From Craterostigma plantagineum (taxonomy: Eukaryota > Streptophyta > Magnoliopsida > Lamiales > Linderniaceae): a stretch of DNA of 64,000 nucleotides. Location of the stretch: positions 124,001-188,000 of the forward strand of contig JAPQWV010000331.1 in NCBI GenBank assembly GCA_027422505.1, read 5' to 3'. The first letter of the stretch is position 1. Every line of letters begins with the position of its first letter. Below are positions 11,120 to 23,442 of the stretch, one piece after another. The translations under genes were made by a program, and so were the position numbers. The notes beneath the pieces are model-generated. The model was not told the DNA's origin and did no database searches. It worked only from the letters and a program-made list of their open reading frames with translations.

Positions 11120-14100
11120 ATGGATGCATATGAAGCTACGGAGATAGTTTTTAAGAGAATCCAAGCTTTGGATCCTCAAAATGCTTCTAAAATCATGGGA
11201 TTTCTCCTCATTCAAGACCATGGTGAGAATGATATGATCCGTTTGGCTCACGGCCCCGAATCTCTAGTCCGCTCCGTAATCCTCCGAGCAAAAAAAGAGC
11301 TCACCTTAGCTCAACCAAACGCGCCCTTACCTCCTCCTTCTTCCTCAACTTCACCTTTCGGTAATAACAGCAACCCTTCATCCCTCTCAAGCCAAACTTC
11401 TTCTTTCGTTGGTCAGTCTCCTTTAGCTTCAGCTTCCACCGCTGCCATGAACTCATCGGCGGAGCCCTTTTATGCCGCCTGCGGCGGCGGGGAAGAAGTC
11501 GTTGACCTCATCGACGAGCTTAATCTTCAAGATCATCTCTCCTTCAGACACAAAAGCTCCGATCTTTATTACCAAGACTTGCCACCTTCTCCAACTCCAT
11601 CAATGAACGATTCTGCCCTGTACCCGCCGTACACCTCAGCCTGGCCCGATTCAAACTCGGCCAACCGTAGGAGCTGCTCGGTTAGCGACGTCAGCGTCCA
11701 AAACTTCGCCGACGAAGGGTTTAGCTGGAAACCTTGCTTGTTCTACGCAAGAGGGTACTGTAAGAACGGCTTCAACTGCAAATTTTCTCATGGCGAAAAC
11801 GAATTAGATGCGAGTTTAATGGGGTCTTCGCCTAGCAAGCTTGAGATTCTTGAACAGTGTCAAGAAATGCTGAGGCCAAAGTCAACTCAAATGAGTACTA
11901 CGGATTATTCTGTACAGCTTATGACTCCATCGCCTAATAACTTCGCCTACTCTCCGAAAAGCATGAGCTTAATGCAGATTCCTTGTGATAGTCCGAGGTA
12001 TGTTCTTCTTACCAACCTTCCTTAGAACATTTGACTCTCTTCGTCCTTTAGCTCATCTTTCCTTTCCGTACTTATTTCAGCGGCTTTCGAACACGGTTTC
12101 AGAGAGATTTCGGAATGACTAACGGCATTAACAGCCCAGGCTCAAGGCAGATTTACCTCACTTTCCCAGCAGATAGTACCTTTAAGGAAGAAGATGCATC
12201 GAACTACTTTAGGTATGCTTCTTGTTTGAGTGACCATTATTGCTAAAAGGTTAACCATGAATTGCATCACTTTTTAATTTTATAATTTATTTCCAACATG
12301 CCCACTCATGTATAGGCTGAATTTTCTAATATCTAGCCTTAAGCGTGAAATTCTCATAAATGGGCGGTCGTGGGGATTCGTACCCAGGACCTGCGGGTCC
12401 CTAACCTCTGATACCATGTTAAGTGACCACTTTTCCTAAAATGTTAACCCTGAAGGAAGTACATTACTTTTTAATTTTATATAATTTATTTCCAACATTC
12501 TTGATCTGCAATAATAGCTAACTCATCCAACATGGAATTTTTCTTGGTAGTAAATATGGGCCTGTACAAGATGTGAGGATCCCATATGAGCACAAGAGAA
12601 TGTTTGGATTCGTAACGTTTAATTACTCCGAAACGGTGAGGCTCATCCTCGCCAAGGGCAACCCTCACTTCGTCTGCGATGCTAGAGTCCTAGTCAAGCC
12701 TTACAAGGAGAAGGGAAAGTTCCCAGACAAACAGAGGTCTTTACACAGTCCCTTTTTTCGTCTGCTCGGCGTGTCGAATTAGCTGTTGGAATCATTCGTT
12801 TCGATGGTTTTCGTTACCTGCAGGAAATACCAGCACGAAAGAGGCGAATTCGCTCCATACGATCTTCACCTTGGTAAGGGAAAAGAAAGAAAGAAAACCG
12901 TTTGCCATTGCATGGATCTGATTCTTGGCAAGAAATCTTATTACATCATATTATTTACAGGTCCAAGAATGTTCTACGACAAACTAGAGCAAGTAGATTT
13001 GCATCAAGCCATTGAGCTTCAGAGCAGAAGAATGATGAATTCACAGCTTCTCGACATTAAGATGAACAATGGCAATCATGGTCGAACGATGTCTAATAGC
13101 TCAGTTCTATCTTCGCACGTATTCTCTCCCAGCTGCTTAGGGCAGAGCCCACTTAGTTCGTACAGCTTCAAGAATCAAGAACTTCAAGAAAAAGGTTCGA
13201 TTTTCTTACATCTCAATTCAATTCAATAGCCCTATTATGGGGATTTTTAAGTAAATAACATTTGAGTTGTTCATCTTTTAAAAAATAGCACCCAAAATCG
13301 GATTTTACCTTTGTACCTTTACTAACTCTGCGTTAAAGACTATTTTACTTTTATTTAATGGCTATCACAACCTCCACAAAACTTAACGAAAAATTAATTA
13401 GAGGGTTTACAGGTTATATTGTAGCGAATCTGAAACATCAGACTCGTGATAGAAGGGTAAAATAAAAAAAATGTCTTTTTAAAAAATAGCCTTTGACGTG
13501 GTCAAATTTTAAAAAAATACCATTATTGACTTATTTTTTGTCAATAACACTCATAACACTTAATCATCTTCTTCTAATACCTTAATATTAATCAAAAAGA
13601 AAAACAAAAATAAAATACAACGCCTGAAATGAATTAAAAGCTGCACGCTCATTTTGCAGGAGAAAACATTCATTACACCTCACCTAATAATTCTTCTTCT
13701 TCATCATCGTCCTTCTGCTTTTGCAAGTCAGTCGACCCGACCTCATATCAGCTTCTTCACAGGCGAAGGAACACTCGAAAGTCCTCAGTGAAAGATTTCG
13801 AACCTCGCGCTTCACTATAAGTATTTTTTCGGGTCGTATTTTGAATATAACCATCTAAATTTGTAACTCTCTGTCCTAAACCCTGTTTCCAACTAAATGT
13901 GTTCTCAAAGCTTGGAAATTCCGGTTTGAAAGGACGAACATGTTCATTGTTCGCTTTTTAAAACGTCCAGTTGATCAGGGGACACTGCTTGAAAGAAGGC
14001 AACCCGCGCGTTAGATCATGGGACCCCACATAAAAGCAGGAGTCCCGCACATTAGTGCGGCAAAAAGATTGACGAGACCCGCACATAAATTCACTGGACC

Positions 14101-17100
14101 CGCACATAAATTCACAGGACCCGCACATAAATTCATAGGACCCGCGCATCGGTGCATTGTTCCCGCACATTAGTGCCAGCGCATTAGATCATGGGACCCG
14201 CACATAAATGCAGGGTACCTGCGCGTATAAATAGGGGACCCGCGCAGAATCGCTTCTTATTGATAGGTTTCATGCCCCCATACACGCGTTGGTCGTAAAC
14301 CCTAATTTCATTTTCTTCAAATGTTATATACTGATGTGTGGCCATTGGAGTGTCGAATTTGCAGTTGGAAGGACTGTTACTCGTGGTCATGCTTCATGCA
14401 CTAGAGTTCGGGTCACATGCACTAGAGCTTGGGTCCCGCGCACAAGAGCTTGGGTCCCGCGCTATATATTAGGGATTTCGAAAGCTCTTACGGTTTTGCA
14501 AGCTAATTATGTCTACATTATCAAACACACAGCATCCGAACATAACGTTTTTAAATAATCCCAGAAACAAAAAATAAGAATACTGACGGACGCCCAAATC
14601 GTTGCCTGCCTCCACGAAATTGTTCGTAGCTCGGAACTCGGGACTACCACGGCCATCGCCGTCCGCCCCCGTCTAGAGGCTAACCTCGTGCGTATCTAAA
14701 CGGATCGTCTGCCACTTTAGGGTTGGTCACGTGCGCTTATTGAGTCGTACCAATAATTGAAAAATTATTGAGTATTGGGTCAAAAGTGTTTTCTCAGTCA
14801 CATGTCAAATCACCCATCACACAGAGAATCAATTATTCAATGAAAAAAAAATTATTCAACTAAACCTACAAATTAACATCCATAAAGACTTCAACTAAAT
14901 CATGTCCAAAATGTCCAAAAATCACCTACATTTAACACTTGCAATCTCAACCAACGAATGGAGCATACAACTATGCTGGTCACGCAATATCCGTGCAGTC
15001 AAAATGGAGCGATATGCTGAAATATCAATTTGTCTTTGATATTCATTAATGTCGGGCATGTCAACCGTAACAGTCTCTACCGCCAACGCCGCATGAACCC
15101 CGTAATCCAAGCTCCCAGCCTTCTGGTTCCAATTCATTTATTATTCAACTTCACCTTTGTGACATATCGAACTTGAAATGCCAATATGCAGAAAGAAACT
15201 CAGCATGCAAAATATAGCAAATGTTACGAACATGTTATTGAATAAATAAAAATGATAGACATACGGATTTCAGCTACTTACGAACACTCTCCCGGCGATT
15301 GCACCCGATGCGCGCTCAACGAATCGTTAAGAACGAAGATTTGCGTTGATGCGTTGCATTGCTCAGTGATTTATTGCGAAAATAGGAGATATGGTGTACT
15401 TGCATCGCACCAATTCATTATCCGTGAGACGCTCCAACCAGCTCCGACTGTTTGTCGACAATCCATTGAGGAATTCATCCATATCATCCACCGTCATTTT
15501 CGCCTTCCTATTCAACTTCTGCTCCTTTCTAAAGTACTCCTCTTGCACGTAACTTGGAAACACGAAAACGCGAAGATAATTATCGGTGTCCGCATAGATT
15601 CGCCTCAAGCAATCTAGATATGCGTCAAGACAATTGGACTTGAGCATATCATCGAAGAGCAACATGTAGAAGCCTTGGGCATGCACGTCGAACATGTCAC
15701 TTTCCCAAATCTTCACTGCCAAAAAAAAAATAACGTGTTTATGTACGATAAATGAGTTTAGACATCGAAAGAAAACATTTACCTAAATCTTGCCGCTTCA
15801 AGGTACTTGTCAATGAGCACGCGATCATCTGCATGAATCAATTGACGCCCGGAGAAGTCCACTCGCTCGAGGTACTTCTTGCTCTACTTCCCATTTCTAT
15901 CTGATTCTAAATCCTCATCACTTAGATCAACAATTTCTACGATCGATTTGCCTCTTCTTCGAACTCCCCGGGCTCTCGACGAAGCACTAAAATCTCCAGC
16001 CTCAACCACCGCCACATGTGTGGGAAATTCTTGAACAGGTACAATCGCTAAATCATCGTCGTCGCGACGGCCACTGCTCTCGATCTGGGGGATTACCTCA
16101 GCTTCAAAATTCTGCCGGCTAGGACCCTCGCCACGATCGCGGTGGTCAACGGAACACCTAACCTCCACTCCCTGCAGAAGTAGGCCTGTCACACGGTCGA
16201 ATAGCTGGTGTGCCGCCCCAATGTAAAAAACGTCCCGAAAGTACCCCACCTCCAACTCGTCTAAAGACGGCACTAACAACCCTCGTACAAGGATCCCGTC
16301 GACAGCATCTGCGACCGTCCTAAGACTCGGGCATGCTTTGCGACTCCAATTGTTCGTCACCCACCTCAGCATGTGTGGCATAAAATCTTCTGCTTTGCGC
16401 CCCGCAAAGGCGTGTGCAATGCTCGATATGCACTCGTATGCTAGTTTCTGAATACAAATAACGCAATAATATTAGCAATTATTTTCATGTCGAAACAAGG
16501 TATGCATAGAAACGCAATTATAAATAACCTGAAGTGGTTGTACGAACCCACTAATCAGCCACTCCCGTAGATTTACCTTTACCGTGCGTATGACCTCATT
16601 GAAAGCCACGTTGTCCCAAGGATACTGGGAGAATGCAAATCGATCTTCAACGAGACTAAGGACCCAAGGACTGACGATGGTGTCCTTCTTCGACGGTCGG
16701 GGCATCAACACGGCGGGGGCGAAGTAGACGTCCGCCAACTTCAGCTTCTCGAGTGCAGACTTTTGATCTGTTGCCAAAATATCTCGCGGTGAATTCTCGA
16801 GTTGGCGTTTACCGGCGGTATCTCGGCTGCGAACTTTCGGTGATTAGGCAATATTCTGATTTTGAAAATTGGAGTACTTTGTCACCACCAATCATCCACA
16901 GCTCTTCGCGGTTGTGCAACCTCGTCTGCCTCTGGATGAGGTACCACAGCAACTGGTCCGAGAGGTTAAAATCAAACTCCGCACTAACAAGGCGGCCGAA
17001 CAGACTCTCGTTTACCACTCGTTGTGGCTCAGACATTGTCTTATCAGCTGGCTGGCCTCGCCGTATAACGAGTTCAGGTTTGCACGACAATCAGGAACTC

Positions 17101-20100
17101 CGTCCTCTGTGCTGAACTGCTTCTTCATCACAACCTAATTTATACGTAAAACACATTTTAGCTAATTACGTGGTATGAATATTGAAAATAGAAAACCCTT
17201 ATGCACAGATGCGCAGGGAACCACATCGTATATGCTCAGATTCAAGCACAGATGCACATGAATGTGTATAAGGACTGAATCCTCATGCGCATCTGTGCTT
17301 GAATCTCAGCAAATGTGATTCGGTCTCCTGCGCATTTGTGCATAAGGGTTTTCTATTTTCAATATTCATACCACGTAATTAGCTAAAATGTATTTTACGT
17401 ATAAATTAGGTTGTGATGAAGAAGCAGTTCAGCACAGGGGACGAAGTTCCTGATTGCAGTGTAAAGCTAAACTTGTTATCCGGCGAGGCCAGCCAGCTGA
17501 TAAGACAATATCTGAACCACAACGAGTCGGAGATTTTTAGAAACGAGAGTCCGTTCGGCCGCCTTGTTAGTGCCGAGCCTGATTTTAACCTCTCAGACCA
17601 GTTGTTGTGGTACCTCATCCAGAGGCGGACGAGGCTGCACAACCGCGAAGAGCTGTGGATGATTGTTGGCGACAAACCACTCCGATTTTCAAATCGGAGT
17701 ATTGCCTAATCACCGAGCTCAAATTCGCAGCCGAGATACTGCCGGTAAACGGCGACTCATAATTCACCACGAGACATTTTGGCAACAGATCAAAAGTCTG
17801 CATGTTGCACATCAAGCATACGTTGGAGGAGTTGTCTGGTGACGAGGAAGATGTGGACTTCGAGAAGCAGAAGTTGGCGGATGTTTACTTCTCCACCGCC
17901 GTATTGATGCCTCGACCGTCGAAGGACACCATCGTCAGTCCCTGTGTCCTTAGTCTCGTCGAAGATCGGTTTGCATTCTCCCAGTATCCTTGGGGCAGCG
18001 TGGCTTTCAATGAGGTCATACGCACGATAAAGTTAAATCTACGGGCGAGGGCACGGGAGTGGCTGATCAGTGGGTTCGTACAACCACATCATGTGATTTA
18101 TAATTAAGCTTCTATGCATACTTTGTTTTGACATATAAATAATTACTAATATTTTACATTATTTGTATTCAGATACTAACATACGAGTGCATATCGGGCA
18201 TTGAACACGCCTTTCCCGGGCGTAAAGTAGGAGATTTTACGCCACACATGCTGAGGTGGGTGACGAATAATTGGCATCACAAAGCATGCTCGGGTCTTAG
18301 AACGGTCGCAGATGCCGTCGACGAGTCCCCTGATACGATTGGTTGTTAGTGCCGTCTTTAGACGAGTTGGAGGCGGCGTACTTTTGGGACGTTTTTGACA
18401 TTGGAGCGGCACACGAGCTATTCGACCATGTGACGGGCCTACTCCTGCAGGGAGTGGAGGTTAGGTGTTCCGGTGACCACCGCGATCGTGGCGAGGGTCC
18501 TAGCCGGCAAAATTTTGAAGCTGAGGTAATCCCCCAGATCGAGAGCAGTGGCCGTCGCGACGACGATGATTTAGCGATTGTACCTGTTCCAGAGTTTTCC
18601 ACGTCTGTGGCGGTGGTTGAGACAGGAGATTTTGGTGCTTCGTCGAGAGCCCGAGGAATTCGAAGAAGAGGCAAATCGACCGTAGAAATTGTTGATCTAA
18701 GTGATGAGGATTCAGAGTCAGATAGAAATGGGAAGTGAAGCAAGAAGTACCTCGGGCGAGTGGACTTCTCCGATGCAGATTATCGTGTACATTGACAAGT
18801 ACCTTGAAGCGGCAAGATTTAGGTAAATTTTTTCTTTCGAAGTCAAACTCATTTATCGTACATAAACACGTAATAATTTTTTTTGCAATGATAAGATTTG
18901 GGAATGTGACATGTTCGACGTGGATGCCCAAGGCTTCTACATGTTGCTCTTCGATGATATGCTCAAGTCCAATTGTCTTGACGCATATCTAGATTGCTTG
19001 AGGGGAATCTATGCGGACACCGATAATTATCTTCGCGTTTTCGTATTTCCAAGTTACGTGCAAGACGAGCACTTTAGAAAGGAGCAGAAGTTGAATAGGA
19101 AGACGAAAGTGACGGTGGATGATATGGATGAATTCCTCAATGGATTGTCGACAAACAAGCGGAGCGTCTCACAGAGGATGAATTGGTGTGATGCAAGTAC
19201 ATCATCTCTCCTATTTTCGCAAAAATCACTGAGCTATGTTCGTAAGTAGCTGGGAGAATGTTCGTAAGTAGCTGATATCCGTATGGATATCATTTTTATT
19301 TATTTAGTAACATGTTCGTAACATTTGCTATATTTGCATGATGAGTTTCTTTCTGCATATTGGCATTTCAAGTTCGATATGTCACAAAGGTGAAGTTGAA
19401 TAATAAAATAAATTGGAACCAGAAGGCTGACAGCTTGGATGCGGGGTTCATGCGGCGTTGGCGGTAGAGACTGTTATGGTTGTCACGTCCTACTTTAATG
19501 AATATCAAAGGCAAATTGATATTTCAGCATGTCGCTCCATTTTGGCTGCACGGATATTGCGTGACCAGCATAGCTGTATACTCCATTTGTTGGGTTGAGT
19601 TTGGAAGTGTTAAATTGTAGGTGGTTTTGGACATTTGGACATGATTTAGTTGAAGTCTTTATGGATGTTAGTTTGTAGGTTTAGTTGAATAAAATTTTTT
19701 TCTTGTTGAATAATTGATTCTCTGTATGAAACGAAACGTGATGGATGATTTGACATGTGACTGAGAAAACACTCCAATACTCAATAATTATTCAATTATT
19801 GGTACGACTCAATAAGCGCATATGACCAACCCTAAATTTGCAGACGCACGTTCGTATACGCACAAGGTCGGCCTCTAGACGATGGCGGTGGTCGTGGTAG
19901 TCCTGGGGTCCGAGCTACGGACGTTTCGTGGAGGCGAGCGACGGACGGCGGTGGCCGTGGTAGTCCTGGGGTCCAAGCTCTATTGCATGAAGCATGACCA
20001 CGAGTTACAGTCCTTCCAACTGGAAATTCGACACTCTCATGGCCGCACATCAGTATATAACATTTGAAGAAAATGAAATTAGGGTTTACGATCAACGCGT

Positions 20101-21410
20101 GTATGGGGGCATGAGACCAATTAATAAGAAGCGATTATGCACGGGTCCCCTGTTTTTACACGCAGGTACCCGCACATGAATGCAGGAACCATGCAGTGAT
20201 GCACTAATGTGCCGGCAGTAATGTGCGGGAATCATGCACTGATGCGCGGGCCCCTTAAGTTTATGTGCGGGTCCAATGAATTTATGTGCGGGTCCCGTGA
20301 ATTTATTCGCCGCACTAATGTGCGGGACTCCTATTTTTATATGGGGTCCCATGATCCAACGCGCGGGTTGCCTGCTTTCAAACAGGGTCTCCTGATCAAC
20401 TGGACATTTTAAAAAGCGAACAATGAACATGTTCGTCCTTCCAAATCAGAATTTCGAAGCTTTGAGAACCCATTTAGTTGGAAACAGAGTTTAGGACTTA
20501 GAGTTACAAATTTAGATGTTTATATTCAAAATACTCCCAGAAAAATACTTACAGTGAAGCGTGAGGTTCGAAATCTTTCACTGAGGTCGGGTCGACTGAC
20601 TTGCAGAAGCAGAAGAAATTATAGGTGATTTTCTTAAGGACGATGGTGAAGAAGAATAATTAGGTGAGGTGGAATGAATGCTTTCTGCTGCAAAATGGAC
20701 GTACAACTTTTAATTCATTTCAGGCTCTGTATTTTATTTTTGTTTTTCTTTTTTATTAATATTAAGATTAGAAGAAGATGATTAAGTGTTAATTAAAAAG
20801 AGTGGTATTGACCAAAAAAATAAGTCAAAAGTTGTATTTTTTTAAAATTTATCACGTCAAAGGCTGTTTTTTAAAAAGACCCCCTATTATGTATCTTCTG
20901 AAAACAACAACCAAGTGGAACCTTTTTGATGACAGCTGAGAAAGATCATCAAGATTTTCCCGGCGAGTGTGAGGATGGCATCAATTTACAAGAAAGGTGA
21001 GGCTTTTTTTCCTGTACCAAGTGAAAAAAGATTGTTTTTTTTTTTTTTCTGGATTAATTCGACGTACATCGGAAATCTTACAGCTCGGAGCATAACCTCC
21101 CTAGACCATTTGCTTCTCCTCCTAAGGCGAAGGCCATAAGCAAACAAGACGACGAAAAGGGCATTTTCGTCAAATCTTGTTCTCCTCTGACCAACAACAG
21201 TTCGACTTTATTTCCAAAGGTGGCTCCTTACAACATATCATGTCACTTTCAAGTGCCAAGGTAACGTATTAAGACTCGCATAAAAACAAATATTACAATT
21301 TGCTAGCTTTTGCATTTGCTATGTCATAAAAAGGAATTATTACAAGCATTAATTTAATGGTTGTGACAAATAGGTTTGCTTCTGGCCATGACACCATAGG
21401 AATGTTGTAG
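11120..21410 (+). CDS. CCCH zinc-finger and RRM RNA-binding protein
   Basis: Eight exons (11120-11997, 12081-12212, 12551-12736, 12824-12873, 12961-13194, 20936-20996, 21084-21260, 21374-21410) keep one frame and encode 584 aa. The N-terminus ([15 protein letters not shown]...) is the conserved opening of plant C3H46/C3H53-type proteins. A single C-x7-C-x5-C-x3-H finger sits at about residues 205-228. An RRM follows from about residue 312: [20 protein letters not shown], then KRMFGFVTF as RNP1. The tail has the PRPFASPP motif of the family. The protein should bind RNA; targets are unknown. Intron 5 (13195-20935) contains a 7.6-kb transposon; without it and one target copy the intron would be about 90 bp. 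Intron 2 holds a TRIM element. Splice sites look intact, so the gene may still work. Confidence 0.87.
12223..12497 (-). mobile_element. TRIM element in intron 2 of the CCCH/RRM gene
   Basis: Two short direct repeats (12223-12298 and 12417-12497, about 80 bp) begin TGTT and end CAACA on the plus strand. Read on the minus strand, the first is followed at once by TGGTATCAGAGG (12405-12416), the initiator-Met tRNA primer-binding site, and a purine run (GAGTGGG) precedes the second. This is the layout of a terminal-repeat retrotransposon in miniature, only 275 bp, without coding capacity. The direct flanks share TTCT (12219-12222 and 12498-12501), a possible 4-bp target duplication. Confidence 0.72.
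13230..13239 (+). repeat. Target site duplication, left copy
   Basis: CCCTATTATG at the left edge of the foldback MULE, identical to the copy at the right edge. Confidence 0.85.
14030..14260. repeat. Minisatellite in left arm of foldback MULE
   Basis: Several imperfect units of about 21 bp with the core GGACCCGCACATAAATTCA are repeated in tandem. The mirrored copy lies at about 20150-20350. It explains the spurious ORF with repeated FMCGS residues in the opposite strand. Confidence 0.7.
14922..17130 (-). pseudogene. DUF1985/Ulp1-like peptidase gene, left arm, broken
   Basis: Read from the centre outward, the fragments are: a DUF1985-like segment ([38 protein letters not shown]), a middle segment ([20 protein letters not shown]), an acidic linker ending [14 protein letters not shown], then the C48 peptidase part ([36 protein letters not shown]). 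The last exon reads [14 protein letters not shown], where Tyr (codon 15102-15104) replaces the expected catalytic Cys. Frame breaks and lost splice continuity separate the pieces. Such Ulp1-type genes are known passengers of plant MULEs (SUMO-protease fold). This copy cannot be an active Cys peptidase. Confidence 0.72.
17413..19620 (+). pseudogene. DUF1985/Ulp1-like peptidase gene, right arm, broken
   Basis: Mirror copy of the left-arm gene: [47 protein letters not shown], the acidic linker ending [14 protein letters not shown], then [13 protein letters not shown] and [12 protein letters not shown]. It is close to the left arm but not identical (by eye a difference every 10-20 residues). A stop follows the DUF1985 part near 17760. 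At 19440/19441 one base is missing relative to the left arm, exactly in the codon for the catalytic Cys, and shifts the final exon out of frame. It is a relic. Confidence 0.72.
20150..20350. repeat. Minisatellite in right arm of foldback MULE
   Basis: Inverted counterpart of the left-arm array, with the core TGAATTTATGTGCGGGTCC. Unit number and order differ slightly from the left arm. Confidence 0.7.
20882..20891 (+). repeat. Target site duplication, right copy
   Basis: CCCTATTATG directly after the right terminus of the foldback MULE. Removing the element and one copy leaves a normal-looking short intron. Confidence 0.85.
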
Positions 21411-22974
21411 GCAAATTTGTCGGCGATTAAAAGGATGATATTAATGAAGGTAATGACTGTTTCGCGAAGCTATCAATCAAAATCTTTGTTTGAGTGCCTT
21501 TATTTCCTCATTAATAATTTTTTTTGTTGCATATATTACAGGCCAATAATGTAGTAATGAAAGAATCAAGACTACCATTCCAATCTCCTTCACCATCGTC
21601 CATCATGGTCATCTGACTCAGCTAATATATATAATAATAATATTTATTTATATATACACAATACACTACCATACAAATGCACACAAACCAAGAAAAGGCA
21701 GTGAATGAAATGTAGGGTCAGTTTAAAAAATTTAGTCATTGTAATGACCCACCTTTGATATCTGTCTTTGAAGTTGAGCTTCTTAGTTAATAGGACCACA
21801 GCTAGGAAGAAGAGAAAGAACACAAAACATCAATAGTTATAGTAGTTGAAAATCATGGACAAGGATTATAGTGCATAGGTCCCTATTTTTCTTATTTTTC
21901 ATCTGATGACTTATTTCCCATGTATAATCTCCAAGAATTGACTCTTGTAAAATCAGTTCTCTTTTTCTTCTTCCTTCCTTATGGTAACTAAATCAATTAC
22001 ATCATATACCATGTTGTATGATTATATGTAGCGGTGTAATAAAATTTTCTCTAGTTTTCGTTCCTCAAATAAACTATTGTGCATGTTATTGTTTGGTATA
22101 AACATGTAAATTACTAAATTTAATATCAATTGTTGTCGTTGCATCAGTTCGCTCTTCTTTTTTTTTTTTTTTTCTCTTTCTAATATTGCCTTTCGAGTGC
22201 AAACAGGAAATAATAAAATAAAATAAAGTGTCACGTACGAACAATATAAGGCACAGCCCCACACGGGTTTTGGTCGTTGATAGCGAATGAATGATGGATC
22301 CATCTCTATCTCTTTTGTTTTTTCAAATTTTATTTCAATACAACCGATTACAATTTTTATTTCTTTTATCTATTATTGTTGAGATTTAACTGCATGATAA
22401 TCACCAAACGAGTTCGAGTTCTCTTAAATTATTTGTGCTGTGCAAAGTTTATATGAGATACACAAAAGAATCGGAATCGTCTCAATGTATAAAACACGTC
22501 ACACGTTAATGTTGTGTTGTGTGGAATATATACAGATATATCATATTGCATATAAAATATAAGTTATATATACTGAGCATCTATCTGTATGTATCTGTAC
22601 AAAATGCCAGTTTAGTTAGTCAAAGTTTGAAGGATGAATGACATAAAGAAACGTTTTTATATTTATTTTGTCTTTTGTCTTCTCTTGATCCAATCAAACA
22701 TCAAGCTACCTAATTAAATATTAATTCATATTTAACGGACTTAATATCTTAATCATAGCTTTATGTACATAAAGCTAATATAAGGTCCCTTGGCATATAA
22801 TTTTAAAATGATATTGGACTTTGACCAGTTTGAAGAAAACAACAATTTATTTGTCATTGAGTTAGAATGCGGACACCCTGTCAAAGGTGGATTTCTGAAT
22901 CGATTTACTTTTCATAATTAAAAACAAATATTTATTTTTTGCCTTTTTAAAAATTATCGAAAGTGACCTAGCTA
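21411..22974. other. Intergenic downstream of the CCCH/RRM gene
   Basis: This contains the 3' UTR of the CCCH/RRM gene and AT-rich DNA with poly-T runs (about 22158-22173). I recognise no gene, RNA or bounded repeat in it. Confidence 0.55.
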
Positions 22975-23006
22975 TGTTATAAATATTTAGCTTTATAACT
23001 AATTAG

Positions 23007-23042
<36 letters not shown>

Positions 23043-23225
23043 TATGATAGATGGGATAATAGAGGAGGAGAAGCAATAACGGGGTTGAAGCTTTTAACAA
23101 AATTTTTCACACTCCATTACAAATGAGTCCAATGCCTATTTATAGGCAAAACTGGATCTAACAAAATAATGTTGTATGGGCATTAACAAATGTTGGTATG
23201 GGCATCCATACTATTGATTTATAAT
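22975..23225 (-). repeat. Copia-type LTR, inverted copy
   Basis: Reverse complement of the LTR at 23443-23682, longer because of an expanded AT tract. Its 5' terminus has decayed (TTATAATA where an exact inverse of the other end would read TTATAACA). Confidence 0.68.
23008..23040. repeat. (AT)n microsatellite
   Basis: About sixteen AT units inside the inverted LTR. The matching part of the other LTR has a shorter tract. Confidence 0.9.
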
Positions 23226-23442
23226 AATAAAAACATAGCTAGGTCACTTTCGATTATTCGAAATTTGTAGGTTTAATTGGACTCCGAAGGCTCAAAGATC
23301 TTGAGTAATGTTTACATCAGGGGGAGATAACATAGCTGCACTCTTTTTCCCTTCATTAGGTTTTTATCCACTGGGTTTTTCCTAATAAGGTTTTTAACGA
23401 GGCAACTAATATTTATTATTTCAATGGACATCCAAGGGGGAG

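Larger units (their letters stand above)
13240..20881. mobile_element. Foldback Mutator-like element in intron 5
   Basis: The flanks 13230-13239 and 20882-20891 are identical (CCCTATTATG), a 10-bp target duplication in the 9-11 bp range typical of MULEs. The ends are inverted: GGGATTTTTAA at the left, GGTCTTTTTAA (reverse complement) at the right. Almost the whole element is a giant inverted repeat centred near 17272, with arms of about 3.8 kb and 3.6 kb. From tip to centre, each arm has a non-coding terminal region, a minisatellite of ACCCGCACATAAATTCA-type units, and a broken DUF1985/Ulp1-like gene reading outward from the centre. No transposase is present, so it must have been moved in trans. 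Confidence 0.85.

Noticed and set aside
13958..14170. ORF with repeated FMCGS residues
   Set aside because: Translation of the arm minisatellite in the antisense frame.
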